DNA from: a virus
DNA: 64,000 nucleotides
Reading direction: 5' to 3' (one strand)
IMG/VR virus record: IMGVR_UViG_3300028008_001363
Location: 1-64,000 of that record
In this document: positions 7,717 to 14,053 of the stretch, one piece after another
Layout: each line of letters starts with the position of its first letter
Numbering within the stretch: position 1 is the first letter of the stretch
Position numbers and translations under genes: made by a program
The notes under the pieces: generated by a model
The model's input: only the letters and a program-made list of their open reading frames with translations
Told to the model about the DNA's origin: nothing
Database searches by the model: none

Positions 7717-8334
7717 ATGAACTTTAAAGATATATTATGGATGCCAATCGACCTTCCTGTCTTTGACATGAAAGATGAATTAGTGAATGACTTTAGCGTA
7801 GACTTTGTTGCAGACGCTAAAGATTATGATGTTCGTGGTCAACTATTTTTAGAACACTCTAATAATTATTCAATATCTAAAGTGAAAGAGGGTTTAACAA
7901 ACTCTCAAAATCACTTGATAGATTATTGCAAAACAAATTTACCATTTACTGACTTAGTTAACATCAAAATTCATCATATCAAAACTACAGGAATGAAGTT
8001 ACATATAGATTTTGGTGACCCAGAAAAGAACTTAGAACTATTCAAACACACAAATGAGCATGAGCCTTGTGGTTTTAGAATGATTGTAAAGGGAACTAAA
8101 TCCGGCGATATGGTAGTTAGCACTAATGATAAAATCATTGTTCCTACAATGCCAGATGAAACAGATTGGTATGCTCTTAATTACACCGAAGGTTTACACG
8201 GTTCAAATCCAGCATCAACTGATATAGATGATAGATATGTTCTATTCTGTATGGGATGGATAGATAAAGATAAACACAAAGAACTTATAAATCGCAGTAT
8301 TGACAAGTATAGCGATTTTATCGTAAAAAATTAA
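7717..8334 (+). CDS. 2OG-Fe(II) oxygenase-like protein (beta-hydroxylase-like)
   Basis: 205 aa. KLHIDFGDPEKN gives the HxD part of the iron-binding triad, GFRMIVKGTKSGDMVV resembles the central double-stranded beta-helix strands, and YTEGLHGS supplies a distal His. This spacing fits the aspartyl/asparaginyl beta-hydroxylase type of 2-oxoglutarate dioxygenases, common in T4-like marine phages. The arginine that binds 2-oxoglutarate is not certain. The substrate is unknown. Confidence 0.45.
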   Translation: MNFKDILWMPIDLPVFDMKDELVNDFSVDFVADAKDYDVRGQLFLEHSNNYSISKVKEGLTNSQNHLIDYCKTNLPFTDLVNIKIHHIKTTGMKLHIDFGDPEKNLELFKHTNEHEPCGFRMIVKGTKSGDMVVSTNDKIIVPTMPDETDWYALNYTEGLHGSNPASTDIDDRYVLFCMGWIDKDKHKELINRSIDKYSDFIVKN

Positions 8335-8370
8335 AGATTTTACCTAATATTAGCATCATATTTTAACATC

Positions 8371-8508
8371 CTCATAAATATTTTTTGAGAACTTATGAGT
8401 TTAAAAAATTAATGTAGCAACCTTCTCATTACGAGGTGCCAATGTACAGGGCAATAGCAAAGAGAGGACTACTAATCAGTTATACGAGGGTCGCTACCTC
8501 GAACTGTA
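8371..8508 (+). ncRNA. Structured intergenic element
   Basis: The 258-base gap between 8334 and 8593 has no gene. It contains a hairpin CTCATAA/TTATGAG (8371-8399). A compact GC-richer block follows with CGAGG/CCTCG (8485-8501), TACAG/CTGTA (8445-8508) and an alternative pairing GTAGC/GCTAC (8414-8497). The competing stems suggest a switchable RNA. No known riboswitch class recognised. Confidence 0.35.
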
Positions 8509-8527
8509 AAATTAATTAATAAAAGAC

Positions 8528-8556
8528 TTGTATATGTCTGTTAGATGGTGTATAAT
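8528..8556 (+). promoter_or_regulatory. Sigma70-like promoter for mazG
   Basis: TTGTAT (8528-8533), 17-bp spacer, TATAAT (8551-8556). The -35 is weaker than elsewhere in the window. Confidence 0.65.
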
Positions 8557-8592
8557 AAAAAGATATTAATACAACATTAGAAGGATATATCC

Positions 8593-9006
8593 ATGTCGAA
8601 CAAAGTAAATCTCCAGTCATATCAAAATTTCGTCCAAGCAGTGACTAGTGACGAAGCAAATGAACTCACCCCTTTTATTAATCGTTTAAACGAACTATCT
8701 GAAACTACTGGATGTAATATTCCATTATTCTTAAATAGTGCGATTGGCATGGCAGCCGAAGGTGGGGAATTTGCAGAAATCCCAAAGAAAGTATGTTTTC
8801 AAGGTAAGCCACTAGATGAAGACACTATCTTTCATGCGAAAAGGGAACTCGGTGATATTATTTGGTATTGGATGAATGCATGTCGTTCACTGAACTTAGA
8901 CCCTAATGAAGTAATCGCAGAAAATGTAAATAAATTAGAATCACGTTATCCTGGTGGTTCATTTGATGTTCATTATAGTGAAAATAGACAAGACGGCGAT
9001 TTATAA
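8593..9006 (+). CDS. mazG: MazG-like nucleotide pyrophosphohydrolase
   Basis: 137 aa. The all-alpha NTP-PPase signature is visible as AAEGGEFAEIPKK and, about 30 residues later, ELGDIIWYWMNA, giving the E-x-x-E...E-x-x-D metal ligands. NVNKLESRYPGG closes the domain. MazG proteins hydrolyse (d)NTPs. Phage versions have been proposed to tune host nucleotide pools or ppGpp. It has its own early-type promoter. A MESH1-like ppGpp hydrolase is encoded at 63.2 kb. Confidence 0.8.
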   Translation: MSNKVNLQSYQNFVQAVTSDEANELTPFINRLNELSETTGCNIPLFLNSAIGMAAEGGEFAEIPKKVCFQGKPLDEDTIFHAKRELGDIIWYWMNACRSLNLDPNEVIAENVNKLESRYPGGSFDVHYSENRQDGDL

Positions 9007-9009
9007 ATA
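9002..9009 (+). promoter_or_regulatory. T4-type late promoter box (TATAAATA)
   Basis: Exact TATAAATA ending five bases before the ATG at 9015, overlapping the mazG stop. If used, the mRNA would begin at or near the start codon. The sequence ATAAATACTATTATG is identical to that at 40800. Confidence 0.5.
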
Positions 9010-9014
9010 CTATT

Positions 9015-9275
9015 ATGTTTGAAATAGACGATTACGATAAATTATCAGAAGAAGAACTGGATGAGAAAATCCAAGATGTTCTAAAGAAAGTGGACATGGC
9101 GTATTCAATGGGTAATAACGAAGTTATGAACCAACTACTTTTTCATTTAGATAATTTAAAAATGGCATTAGGTGACAAACTTGAAAAGCAAAGATATGAT
9201 GCAATTTCAGGTAAGTTGCCAGAGCAATTCAGTATAACTGATGATGAATTAGACGAGGACCCAGAAAAGAAATAA
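9015..9275 (+). CDS. Hypothetical acidic helical protein, 86 aa
   Basis: A helical, acidic protein (KLSEEELDEKIQDVLKKVDMAY...). No Shine-Dalgarno: the late box TATAAATA sits five bases before the ATG. The stop overlaps the next start (TAATGG). Function unknown. Its late-promoter setting hints at a virion or assembly role. Confidence 0.65.
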   Translation: MFEIDDYDKLSEEELDEKIQDVLKKVDMAYSMGNNEVMNQLLFHLDNLKMALGDKLEKQRYDAISGKLPEQFSITDDELDEDPEKK

Positions 9276-9940
9276 TGGAAATAGCATATAGTACAGAAAG
9301 TTATTCTACTTACAAAGCAGAATTTAGTGCAACCTTAGTTCAAACAACTGCAATGTTAATGAGTGACATATTTGAAGTAGAGATTACATTTGGATGGTTA
9401 TCACCCGATTATGCAAAAAGTAATGCGGCATTCTTAAAGATAAAATTCTTTATTGAACAGTTGATGCATCAATCTATATTGACCCATCCAACAGCAAAAA
9501 TTGATATGGCAAATATAGAGAACAAAATTGTTATGTTGCCTCATCCACCATCAAATGATGTAATTGCTATGGTACTACATTCAAAACTTACTGCAATAGT
9601 CAGTGAGTATATAGAAATCATAACTGTGAAAGTTGGTAGTAAAGCAATCGACCCAGTTATTTCTTACACTCATGGCGATGATGAATATCCTGCTTTACCA
9701 CCACTAAGTCAATGGGTAGCATCGGATGACTACTATTATGATGAACCATGGTGGCATAGAAACTCAACTGATACACAAGATTACGAAGAATATAAGAAAT
9801 CAGACTTGACATCCGCACCGGATAGTGATACAATATTAGATGACCTAGAAAAAGCAATCCTAGGAGAACTAAAATTAGAAGAAGAAGGTGGAGAAGTAGT
9901 TGAAATCAGTGACTGGAAACCAGAAATCATTGAAGATTAA
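9275..9940 (+). CDS. Hypothetical protein, 221 aa
   Basis: Overlaps the preceding stop by one base. The N-terminal 140 residues look globular. The last 80 are acidic and tyrosine/tryptophan-rich (ASDDYYYDEPWWHR) and probably extended. No family recognised. Confidence 0.65.
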   Translation: MEIAYSTESYSTYKAEFSATLVQTTAMLMSDIFEVEITFGWLSPDYAKSNAAFLKIKFFIEQLMHQSILTHPTAKIDMANIENKIVMLPHPPSNDVIAMVLHSKLTAIVSEYIEIITVKVGSKAIDPVISYTHGDDEYPALPPLSQWVASDDYYYDEPWWHRNSTDTQDYEEYKKSDLTSAPDSDTILDDLEKAILGELKLEEEGGEVVEISDWKPEIIED

Positions 9941-10457
9941 TCGTAATATCGACCAATTTGGTAGAGTGATTTATGACGTATATGATTTGTACGACATGAT
10001 TATGTCTGGTGCAGATATGTCTGCAATCAAAGAAGTCAGTTGGAATAGCGATTTTGACAAATACAACGAAGCCATCAAAAAGAACTACGTTGAAACCAAT
10101 AAATTAGAGAAACTTGAGACTATACAACTTGACGTGGAAGAGTTCGATAGAATTAACCAAGAGAATTGGTTCATTCCTGATGAATATAAGACTTTAGATA
10201 TAAAATCTTATGTTTTAGAGAGAACTCCCGCTCATGCAATTGATAGGGTTAACGAAGAACTAAATCTGTATGATAAATACAATATAATAGACGTACTTAA
10301 AGTATGCGTTTATATTATAGATACCCTAAGAAAAAATAATATCGTATGGGGTGTTGGTCGAGGCAGTAGTGTAGCAAGTTATGTGCTATATTTAATTGGT
10401 GTACATAAGGTCGATAGCATTAAATACGAGTTGGACATAAATGAGTTTTTGAGATAA
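9900..10457 (+). CDS. DnaE/PolC palm-like small protein
   Basis: 185 aa, probable TTG start at 9900 preceded by GGAG, overlapping the previous gene by 41 nt. The C-terminal part (WGVGRGSSVASYVLYLIGVHKVDSIKYEL) closely matches the GxGRGSA..G..V.Y.LGI..VDP..Y.L block that carries catalytic residues in bacterial DNA polymerase III alpha subunits. The rest of a C-family polymerase is missing, since the protein is one-sixth of normal size. It cannot be a complete polymerase and may be a regulatory or nucleotide-binding derivative. Confidence 0.55.
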   Translation: MKSVTGNQKSLKINRNIDQFGRVIYDVYDLYDMIMSGADMSAIKEVSWNSDFDKYNEAIKKNYVETNKLEKLETIQLDVEEFDRINQENWFIPDEYKTLDIKSYVLERTPAHAIDRVNEELNLYDKYNIIDVLKVCVYIIDTLRKNNIVWGVGRGSSVASYVLYLIGVHKVDSIKYELDINEFLR

Positions 10458-10458
10458 T

Positions 10459-10653
10459 ATGAATAAGAATATAATCAAATTTCCAAATAGTAAAAGAAAA
10501 CTGAGTGATGAAGAAGAAAAAATCATTCGGGTTTCTGCTAATTTGATTCACAATACTTATGTCAATAACAACCCATATATAAAGCCAAAAGAAATGACCG
10601 AAGAAACACTAAAAGAACTTATTCAAAATATTTTTGAATTAAACGAGGAGTAA
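10459..10653 (+). CDS. Hypothetical protein, 64 aa
   Basis: ATG one base after the preceding stop. A small mixed-charge helical protein. No recognised family. Confidence 0.6.
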   Translation: MNKNIIKFPNSKRKLSDEEEKIIRVSANLIHNTYVNNNPYIKPKEMTEETLKELIQNIFELNEE

Positions 10654-10655
10654 AA

Positions 10656-11117
10656 ATGGCAAACCGTAGAAGTATGCGTGGTGCATCAATTGATTTAGCA
10701 AAATTGATGGCTCGCCAAGAAAAAAATATTACTGTCGGCAATACTAAAACAAATGCCCGTGGTGACCAGTTGGGTAAAGGTGGTAGAATTGTAAAAACTG
10801 CTGATGAACTTGCAAGAGAACACTATAACAGAAACGACCCGAAAGCGGTTGTCCAAGGCGGCATTAAAATAGACGATGATACTCCTGAAATTCAGAACAC
10901 TAGAGTACAGGAAGTAGAAAAGCCAGTAGAAGATGATTGGGTAGAACCAACCCCACCACCGGCAGAACCGAAACCTAAAGCAAAAGCAGTTGAAGAAGAC
11001 GACCCTTGGGTTGAAGACAAAGATGGAAATTTTGTAAGAAAAAGTGAGCAGGAGCAACATGAACGAGTTTCAAAACCTACAAGTAAGAAGCAACAACCAG
11101 CAAAGAAAAACAAATAA
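10656..11117 (+). CDS. Disordered Pro/Lys/Glu-rich protein, 153 aa
   Basis: AACGAGGAG precedes the ATG. The first 50 residues are basic; the rest is low-complexity, with two tryptophan-bearing acidic repeats (DDWVEP and DPWVEDKDGN) and a lysine-rich tail. Likely intrinsically disordered and possibly DNA- or protein-binding. It sits directly upstream of the gp31-like co-chaperonin. Confidence 0.6.
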   Translation: MANRRSMRGASIDLAKLMARQEKNITVGNTKTNARGDQLGKGGRIVKTADELAREHYNRNDPKAVVQGGIKIDDDTPEIQNTRVQEVEKPVEDDWVEPTPPPAEPKPKAKAVEEDDPWVEDKDGNFVRKSEQEQHERVSKPTSKKQQPAKKNK

Positions 11118-11118
11118 T

Positions 11119-11466
11119 ATGAGTGAGACAATTAGACCTCTACACGATACTATTATCTTAACGAACCTAGAAGTAGGTGAAAGAAAGAGTGCAGGTGGTA
11201 TCATAATTGCTGACGATGATGGCAAAGAACATGGCATCAGAGCCAGATGGGCACAAGTCTATGCAATTGGACCAGAACAGAACGATGTAAAAGTCGGTGA
11301 ATGGGTACTGATGCAACATGGCAGATGGACACGTGGTCAAGACTTTGCACTCAAAGGTCAAAAGCCTTTTCGTTTTTGGAAAGCAGACCCTAAAGGTATT
11401 CTTGGTATCAGCACAGTTGGTAAACCAAAGAATATTGAAGTCGAAACTATCGTTGATACCGACTAG
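11119..11466 (+). CDS. 31: GroES-like co-chaperonin (gp31-like)
   Basis: 115 aa from the ATG at 11119. An upstream in-frame extension to 11044 would run back into the previous gene and lacks conservation. The protein opens IRPLHDTIIL, with a GERKSAGGIII mobile loop and the VYAIGPEQ...VKVGEWVLMQ barrel strands, as in GroES and T4 gp31. In T4, gp31 replaces GroES so that GroEL can fold the major capsid protein. The T4-like context supports that role. Confidence 0.85.
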   Translation: MSETIRPLHDTIILTNLEVGERKSAGGIIIADDDGKEHGIRARWAQVYAIGPEQNDVKVGEWVLMQHGRWTRGQDFALKGQKPFRFWKADPKGILGISTVGKPKNIEVETIVDTD

Positions 11467-11483
11467 AAAAAACACCTAAAAAC

Positions 11484-11511
11484 TTGACAAAACCTCGAAT
11501 CAGTGTATACT
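11484..11511 (+). promoter_or_regulatory. Sigma70-like promoter, IR subclass
   Basis: TTGACA (11484-11489), 16-bp spacer containing CCTCGAATC, TATACT (11506-11511). The -10 is the left arm of an inverted repeat TATACT-ATA-AGTATA. Confidence 0.9.
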
Positions 11512-11520
11512 ATAAGTATA
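11506..11520 (+). repeat. Inverted repeat over the -10/+1 (putative operator, copy 1)
   Basis: TATACT-ATA-AGTATA, followed by GTTAATCA. The same element recurs at 55614 and 63731. A repressor or phage regulator site is a reasonable inference. Confidence 0.5.
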
Positions 11521-11543
11521 GTTAATCAATGAGAGGTTATAAT

Positions 11544-11783
11544 ATGTTTAGAATCCCTAGTTTTTACCAAGACAATCCAACTTTTGAAGATGCATGGAAA
11601 ACAATCGCTTTTTGCGGTGACAATGATGCATTAGCAGGTATGGAATTTATGAACCGTAAATGGGAAGAGCATTGTTCATCAGAAGATGATGATGATACAT
11701 TTTTTGAGAATTGGTCATACGAAGCAAATGCTTATAACGTAGTGTTTGCAAACATGAATAAACTTTTTGGAAAGGCGGCTTAA
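11544..11783 (+). CDS. Hypothetical acidic protein, 79 aa
   Basis: ATG at 11544 is chosen because GAGAGG precedes it; the in-frame ATG at 11529 overlaps that ribosome binding site. Acidic with a DDDDTFFENW stretch. It is the first gene behind an inverted-repeat-class promoter. No family recognised. Confidence 0.65.
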   Translation: MFRIPSFYQDNPTFEDAWKTIAFCGDNDALAGMEFMNRKWEEHCSSEDDDDTFFENWSYEANAYNVVFANMNKLFGKAA

Positions 11784-11784
11784 G

Positions 11785-11982
11785 ATGATACGCATTTTTA
11801 ATAGTGCTTACTATGAAGATACTGGCGCAGAACGTCTAATACCTTTAGAAGAGGCTGACATCATAGAACAGAGAATAGATGCAAAGGGTCGTCCTTTTAT
11901 ATTCTTTGAGCATAAAGATTATCCATTAGGTGGTCTTCGTGCCTGGTATGACGGAACTTATTGGCAATGTGATATGGATTAA
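11785..11982 (+). CDS. Hypothetical protein, 65 aa
   Basis: ATG at 11785, one base after the preceding stop, with GGAAAGGCGG upstream. Contains GGLRAWYDGTYWQCDMD at the C-terminus. No family recognised. The next promoter starts right after its stop. Confidence 0.6.
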   Translation: MIRIFNSAYYEDTGAERLIPLEEADIIEQRIDAKGRPFIFFEHKDYPLGGLRAWYDGTYWQCDMD

Positions 11983-11986
11983 AAAC

Positions 11987-12014
11987 TTGACAACCACGCC
12001 AAATGTGTTATATT
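11987..12014 (+). promoter_or_regulatory. Sigma70-like promoter
   Basis: TTGACA (11987-11992), 16-bp spacer, TATATT (12009-12014) with TGT extension; drives the gene at 12045. Confidence 0.85.
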
Positions 12015-12044
12015 AATTAAGTAATCAGAGAGAAAGAGAATCAC

Positions 12045-12353
12045 ATGTCAAAATTAAGCAATGAAACAAGAATGGTCTTCGATTGTGAAACAACAAAAGC
12101 AATGGGTATCGCAGATGGCGAATACGAATTGCGTACTAACATGGCGGATTATCGTTCAGAAAGTGATGAATTTATTACGTTGCAATGGGCAACAGATAAC
12201 AAAGTTAACGTAATCCAAGGAAATTGGGATGTTGATTCTGTTCTTAAAGCCTCAGAACATCTTATGGATGCTTGTGGATATCATGGCGTATATGTTGAAC
12301 AACTAGATTATAACATAGAAAATAACTTTATTGAGTTAACTGTGGGTTCGTAA
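12045..12353 (+). CDS. Hypothetical protein, 102 aa
   Basis: Preceded by GAGAGAAAGAGAATCAC and a strong promoter; probably its own transcription unit because another promoter follows at 12358. The sequence looks globular, ending in NIENNFIELTVGS. No family recognised. Confidence 0.65.
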   Translation: MSKLSNETRMVFDCETTKAMGIADGEYELRTNMADYRSESDEFITLQWATDNKVNVIQGNWDVDSVLKASEHLMDACGYHGVYVEQLDYNIENNFIELTVGS

Positions 12354-12357
12354 AAAC

Positions 12358-12385
12358 TTGACAAAACCTAGAATCATGCTATAAT
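12358..12385 (+). promoter_or_regulatory. Sigma70-like promoter
   Basis: TTGACA (12358-12363), 16-bp spacer with CCTAGAATC, TATAAT (12380-12385); drives the HAD gene and the genes up to the tRNAs. Confidence 0.85.
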
Positions 12386-12419
12386 GTATACATAAATGAG
12401 AAAAAATAGAGAGGTTAAA

Positions 12420-13001
12420 TTGAAAGACGAAAAGATTATATTGACAGATTGTGACGGAGTTCTTCTCGCTTGGGAAGATGCATTCCACGATTGGATGAAG
12501 ACTAAGGGCTTCACTAAAAAAGCAGAAGCGACTTATGATATTTCTACTACATTCGGTATTCCTAAGACTTTAGGTAAGAAGTTAGTTAAAGAATTTAATG
12601 AAAGTGCTTGGATGGGCTTCCTTCCTGCGTACAAAGATGCAAGAAGTGGTGTTGCCAAACTAGTTGAACATGGCTGGAAATTCATTGTGATTACTAGTTT
12701 AAGTTTAGATGTGAAAGCACAGATGCTACGAATTAGCAACTTGAAAAACATATTCGGTAAGAATGTCTTTATCGATGTTATCTGTTTAGACACAGGTGCT
12801 GACAAAGATGAAGAACTTGTAAAGTTTAAAGATTCTGGGTTGTACTGGATTGAAGATAAGCCAGAGAATGCAGAAGCAGGACTAAAATACGGGTTGAAGC
12901 CTATTGTTATTGAACATGAACATAACAAAGACCACAAAGCAGAGGGTATTGATTATGCTTATGACTGGGAAGAAATCTACAACATTATAGAAAGAGGTTA
13001 A
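12420..13001 (+). CDS. HAD-family phosphatase (5'-nucleotidase-like)
   Basis: A TTG start at 12420 preceded by GAGAGG at the usual distance is preferred over the ATG at 12396, which would lie at the predicted transcript start. Motif I is LTDCDGVLL (nucleophile and acid/base Asp pair), motif II FIVITSLS and motif III IEDKPENAEAG. The 193-aa size and cap fit the 5'(3')-deoxyribonucleotidase-like HAD group in phages, which dephosphorylate nucleoside monophosphates. Substrate not proven. Confidence 0.7.
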   Translation: MKDEKIILTDCDGVLLAWEDAFHDWMKTKGFTKKAEATYDISTTFGIPKTLGKKLVKEFNESAWMGFLPAYKDARSGVAKLVEHGWKFIVITSLSLDVKAQMLRISNLKNIFGKNVFIDVICLDTGADKDEELVKFKDSGLYWIEDKPENAEAGLKYGLKPIVIEHEHNKDHKAEGIDYAYDWEEIYNIIERG

Positions 13002-13003
13002 AA

Positions 13004-13168
13004 ATGAGTGATTTATATTTTGTGCAAGTAATTGCAGAAGACGGTGCTGTCTCACGTTGGGAAGCATTGGACAAAACTCAAGCAGACTTTGTTTACAATC
13101 AACAAGTTATCATTTATGGTGCTGAAAATTGCACTATCGGAAAATCTATGGACGCTTACACGCTATAG
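13004..13168 (+). CDS. Hypothetical protein, 54 aa
   Basis: A 54-codon frame with AGAGGTTAAAA before the ATG, two bases after the HAD stop and ending just before tRNA-Leu. It reads MSDLYFVQVIAEDGAVSRWE and ends SMDAYTL. It looks like a small beta-alpha fold; function unknown. Confidence 0.6.
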   Translation: MSDLYFVQVIAEDGAVSRWEALDKTQADFVYNQQVIIYGAENCTIGKSMDAYTL

Positions 13169-13178
13169 AAATCATATT

Positions 13179-13264
13179 GCTCTCGTGGTGGAATTGGTAT
13201 ACACAACAGACTTAAAATCTGTCGCCCTTAGGGCTTGGCGGTTCGAGTCCGCCCGAGAGTACCA
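13179..13264 (+). tRNA. tRNA-Leu (anticodon UAA)
   Basis: 7-bp acceptor GCTCTCG/CGAGAGT, anticodon stem ACAGA/TCTGT with loop CTTAAAA (anticodon TAA), a long class II variable arm (GCCCTTAGGGC), T-loop TTCGAGT, discriminator A and encoded CCA. It reads TTA, a frequent leucine codon here. Confidence 0.95.
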
Positions 13265-13273
13265 TCATTAGTT

Positions 13274-13348
13274 TCGCCTGTAGTTCAACGGTAGAACCTG
13301 CCGCTCATAACGGTTATGTTGTCAGTTCGAATCTGGCCGGGCGAACCA
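13274..13348 (+). tRNA. tRNA with CAU anticodon (Met, possibly Ile2)
   Basis: Acceptor TCGCCTG/CGGGCGA, anticodon loop CTCATAA (CAT), T-arm GTCAG-TTCGAAT-CTGGC, discriminator A and encoded CCA. The T1-A72 pair and the lack of a G-C-rich anticodon stem argue against an initiator. Elongator Met or lysidine-modified Ile(AUA) cannot be told apart by eye. Confidence 0.9.
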
Positions 13349-13367
13349 AAATTAAAAGGAGTATAGT

Positions 13368-13532
13368 ATGAATGATTTAATCAGAGATATCGAAATCCTA
13401 GAAAGTGCAATTATTGCCTTTACTGAAGGTGCAAGTGATGAAAAACGGATGTCGTTAAATTCACTTGAGGGTTTAATTGCTGAAAAGAAAAGTATTATCA
13501 AAAGTTTTGAAGATACTTATAACGAAGAATAA
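13368..13532 (+). CDS. Hypothetical helical protein between tRNAs, 54 aa
   Basis: AAGGAG upstream of an ATG at 13368 opens a 54-codon frame starting MNDLIRDIEILESAI and ending FEDTYNEE. Its stop codon abuts tRNA-Ser, whose first base is 13533. Probably a short helical hairpin; function unknown. Confidence 0.65.
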   Translation: MNDLIRDIEILESAIIAFTEGASDEKRMSLNSLEGLIAEKKSIIKSFEDTYNEE

Positions 13533-13622
13533 GGAAGATTGGCTGAGTGGTCGAAAGCACCGGTTTACTAAACCGACGAAGAGGCAACTCTTCCTAGGGT
13601 TCGAATCCCTAATCTTCCGCCA
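13533..13622 (+). tRNA. tRNA-Ser with unusual ACU anticodon
   Basis: Acceptor GGAAGAT/ATCTTCC, class II variable arm GAAGAG-GCAA-CTCTTC, T-arm AGGG-TTCGAAT-CCCT, discriminator G and encoded CCA. The anticodon loop is TTACTAA, giving ACT. Bacterial tRNAs for AGT/AGC normally carry GCT, so A34 is remarkable. The base pair 27-43 is a C-A mismatch. Confidence 0.85.
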
Positions 13623-13624
13623 AG

Positions 13625-13848
13625 GACCCGTTGGGTGGCGCCCAACTAGTATGCCGTTGGTGAGGCATATGAAGATGAAACTGTATCGCTACGGTAAATA
13701 AAATCACCCGATGCAAGTATGCCGGCAAGTGTTTGTCGTTAGTGTGAGTGAGGTGGAGCGTGTTGCTGAAATATTGCAACGTCAGTCACAAGGAAGAATT
13801 CCCTTGATTGACTTGAAAGCCTTGAAACCTACCACACATACACTCTAA
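13625..13848 (+). ncRNA. Large unassigned structured RNA within the tRNA cluster
   Basis: About 230 bases between tRNA-Ser and tRNA-Arg hold no convincing gene but several stems: TTGGG/CCCAA (13631-13645), TATGCC/GGCATA (13650-13669) and GTTGC/GCAAC in the 13760-13780 area. A CAAGG/CCTTG hairpin lies near 13789-13805. A long-range imperfect stem joins 13742-13756 with 13828-13845 and closes the second half as one domain. It lies in a tRNA transcript and could be a stable phage RNA. No tmRNA or RNase P signature seen. Confidence 0.5.
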
Positions 13849-13853
13849 TTTTA

Positions 13854-13930
13854 CTGCTCGTGGCTCAACTGGATAGAGCAACGGCCTTCTAAGCCGTAGG
13901 TTGCAGGTTCAAGTCCTGCCGAGCAGGCCA
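13854..13930 (+). tRNA. tRNA-Arg (anticodon UCU)
   Basis: Acceptor CTGCTCG/CGAGCAG, anticodon stem ACGGC/GCCGT with loop CTTCTAA (TCT), T-loop TTCAAGT, discriminator G and encoded CCA. It reads AGA/AGG, codons used heavily in this phage. Confidence 0.95.
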
Positions 13931-13933
13931 ATA

Positions 13934-14010
13934 CGGAGTATAGGCTAGTCTGGTAAGTCGCTACGTTTGGGACGTAGAAATCGTAGGTTCAAATCCTACT
14001 ACTCCGACCA
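13934..14010 (+). tRNA. tRNA-Pro (anticodon UGG)
   Basis: Acceptor CGGAGTA/TACTCCG, anticodon stem CTACG/CGTAG with loop TTTGGGA (TGG), T-loop TTCAAAT, discriminator A and encoded CCA. It lies three bases after tRNA-Arg. Confidence 0.95.
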
Positions 14011-14014
14011 GTAA

Positions 14015-14043
14015 AAAGGGGAGCATGTTATTTGCTCCCCTTT
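14015..14043. terminator. Bidirectional terminator between tRNAs and phoH
   Basis: An 11-bp perfect stem, AAAGGGGAGCA/TGCTCCCCTTT, with a 7-base loop between convergent transcripts. Short A/T runs flank both sides, so it can end the tRNA transcript on + and phoH on -. Confidence 0.85.
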
Positions 14044-14053
14044 GTCATCCCGT

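Noticed and set aside
10272-10279. GATAAATA late-promoter-like box inside the DnaE-like gene
   Set aside because: It is inside a coding region with no gene start at the right distance. The same applies to 53399-53406 and 58461-58468, which show the background rate of this AT-rich motif.
12396-12420. ATG at 12396 as start of the HAD gene
   Set aside because: It would lie at the transcription start, whereas TTG at 12420 has GAGAGG at the proper distance, the same leader style as neighbouring genes.
13032-13271. 79-codon + frame through tRNA-Leu
   Set aside because: It overlaps a clear tRNA and the 54-codon gene at 13004 in another frame.
13274-13348. tRNA-CAU as initiator tRNA
   Set aside because: The T1-A72 pair and the weak anticodon stem lack the C1-A72 mismatch and G-C pairs of initiators.
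13625-13848. tmRNA or RNase P RNA
   Set aside because: No tRNA-like acceptor/T-arm ends, no resume-frame peptide and no RNase P core could be found.
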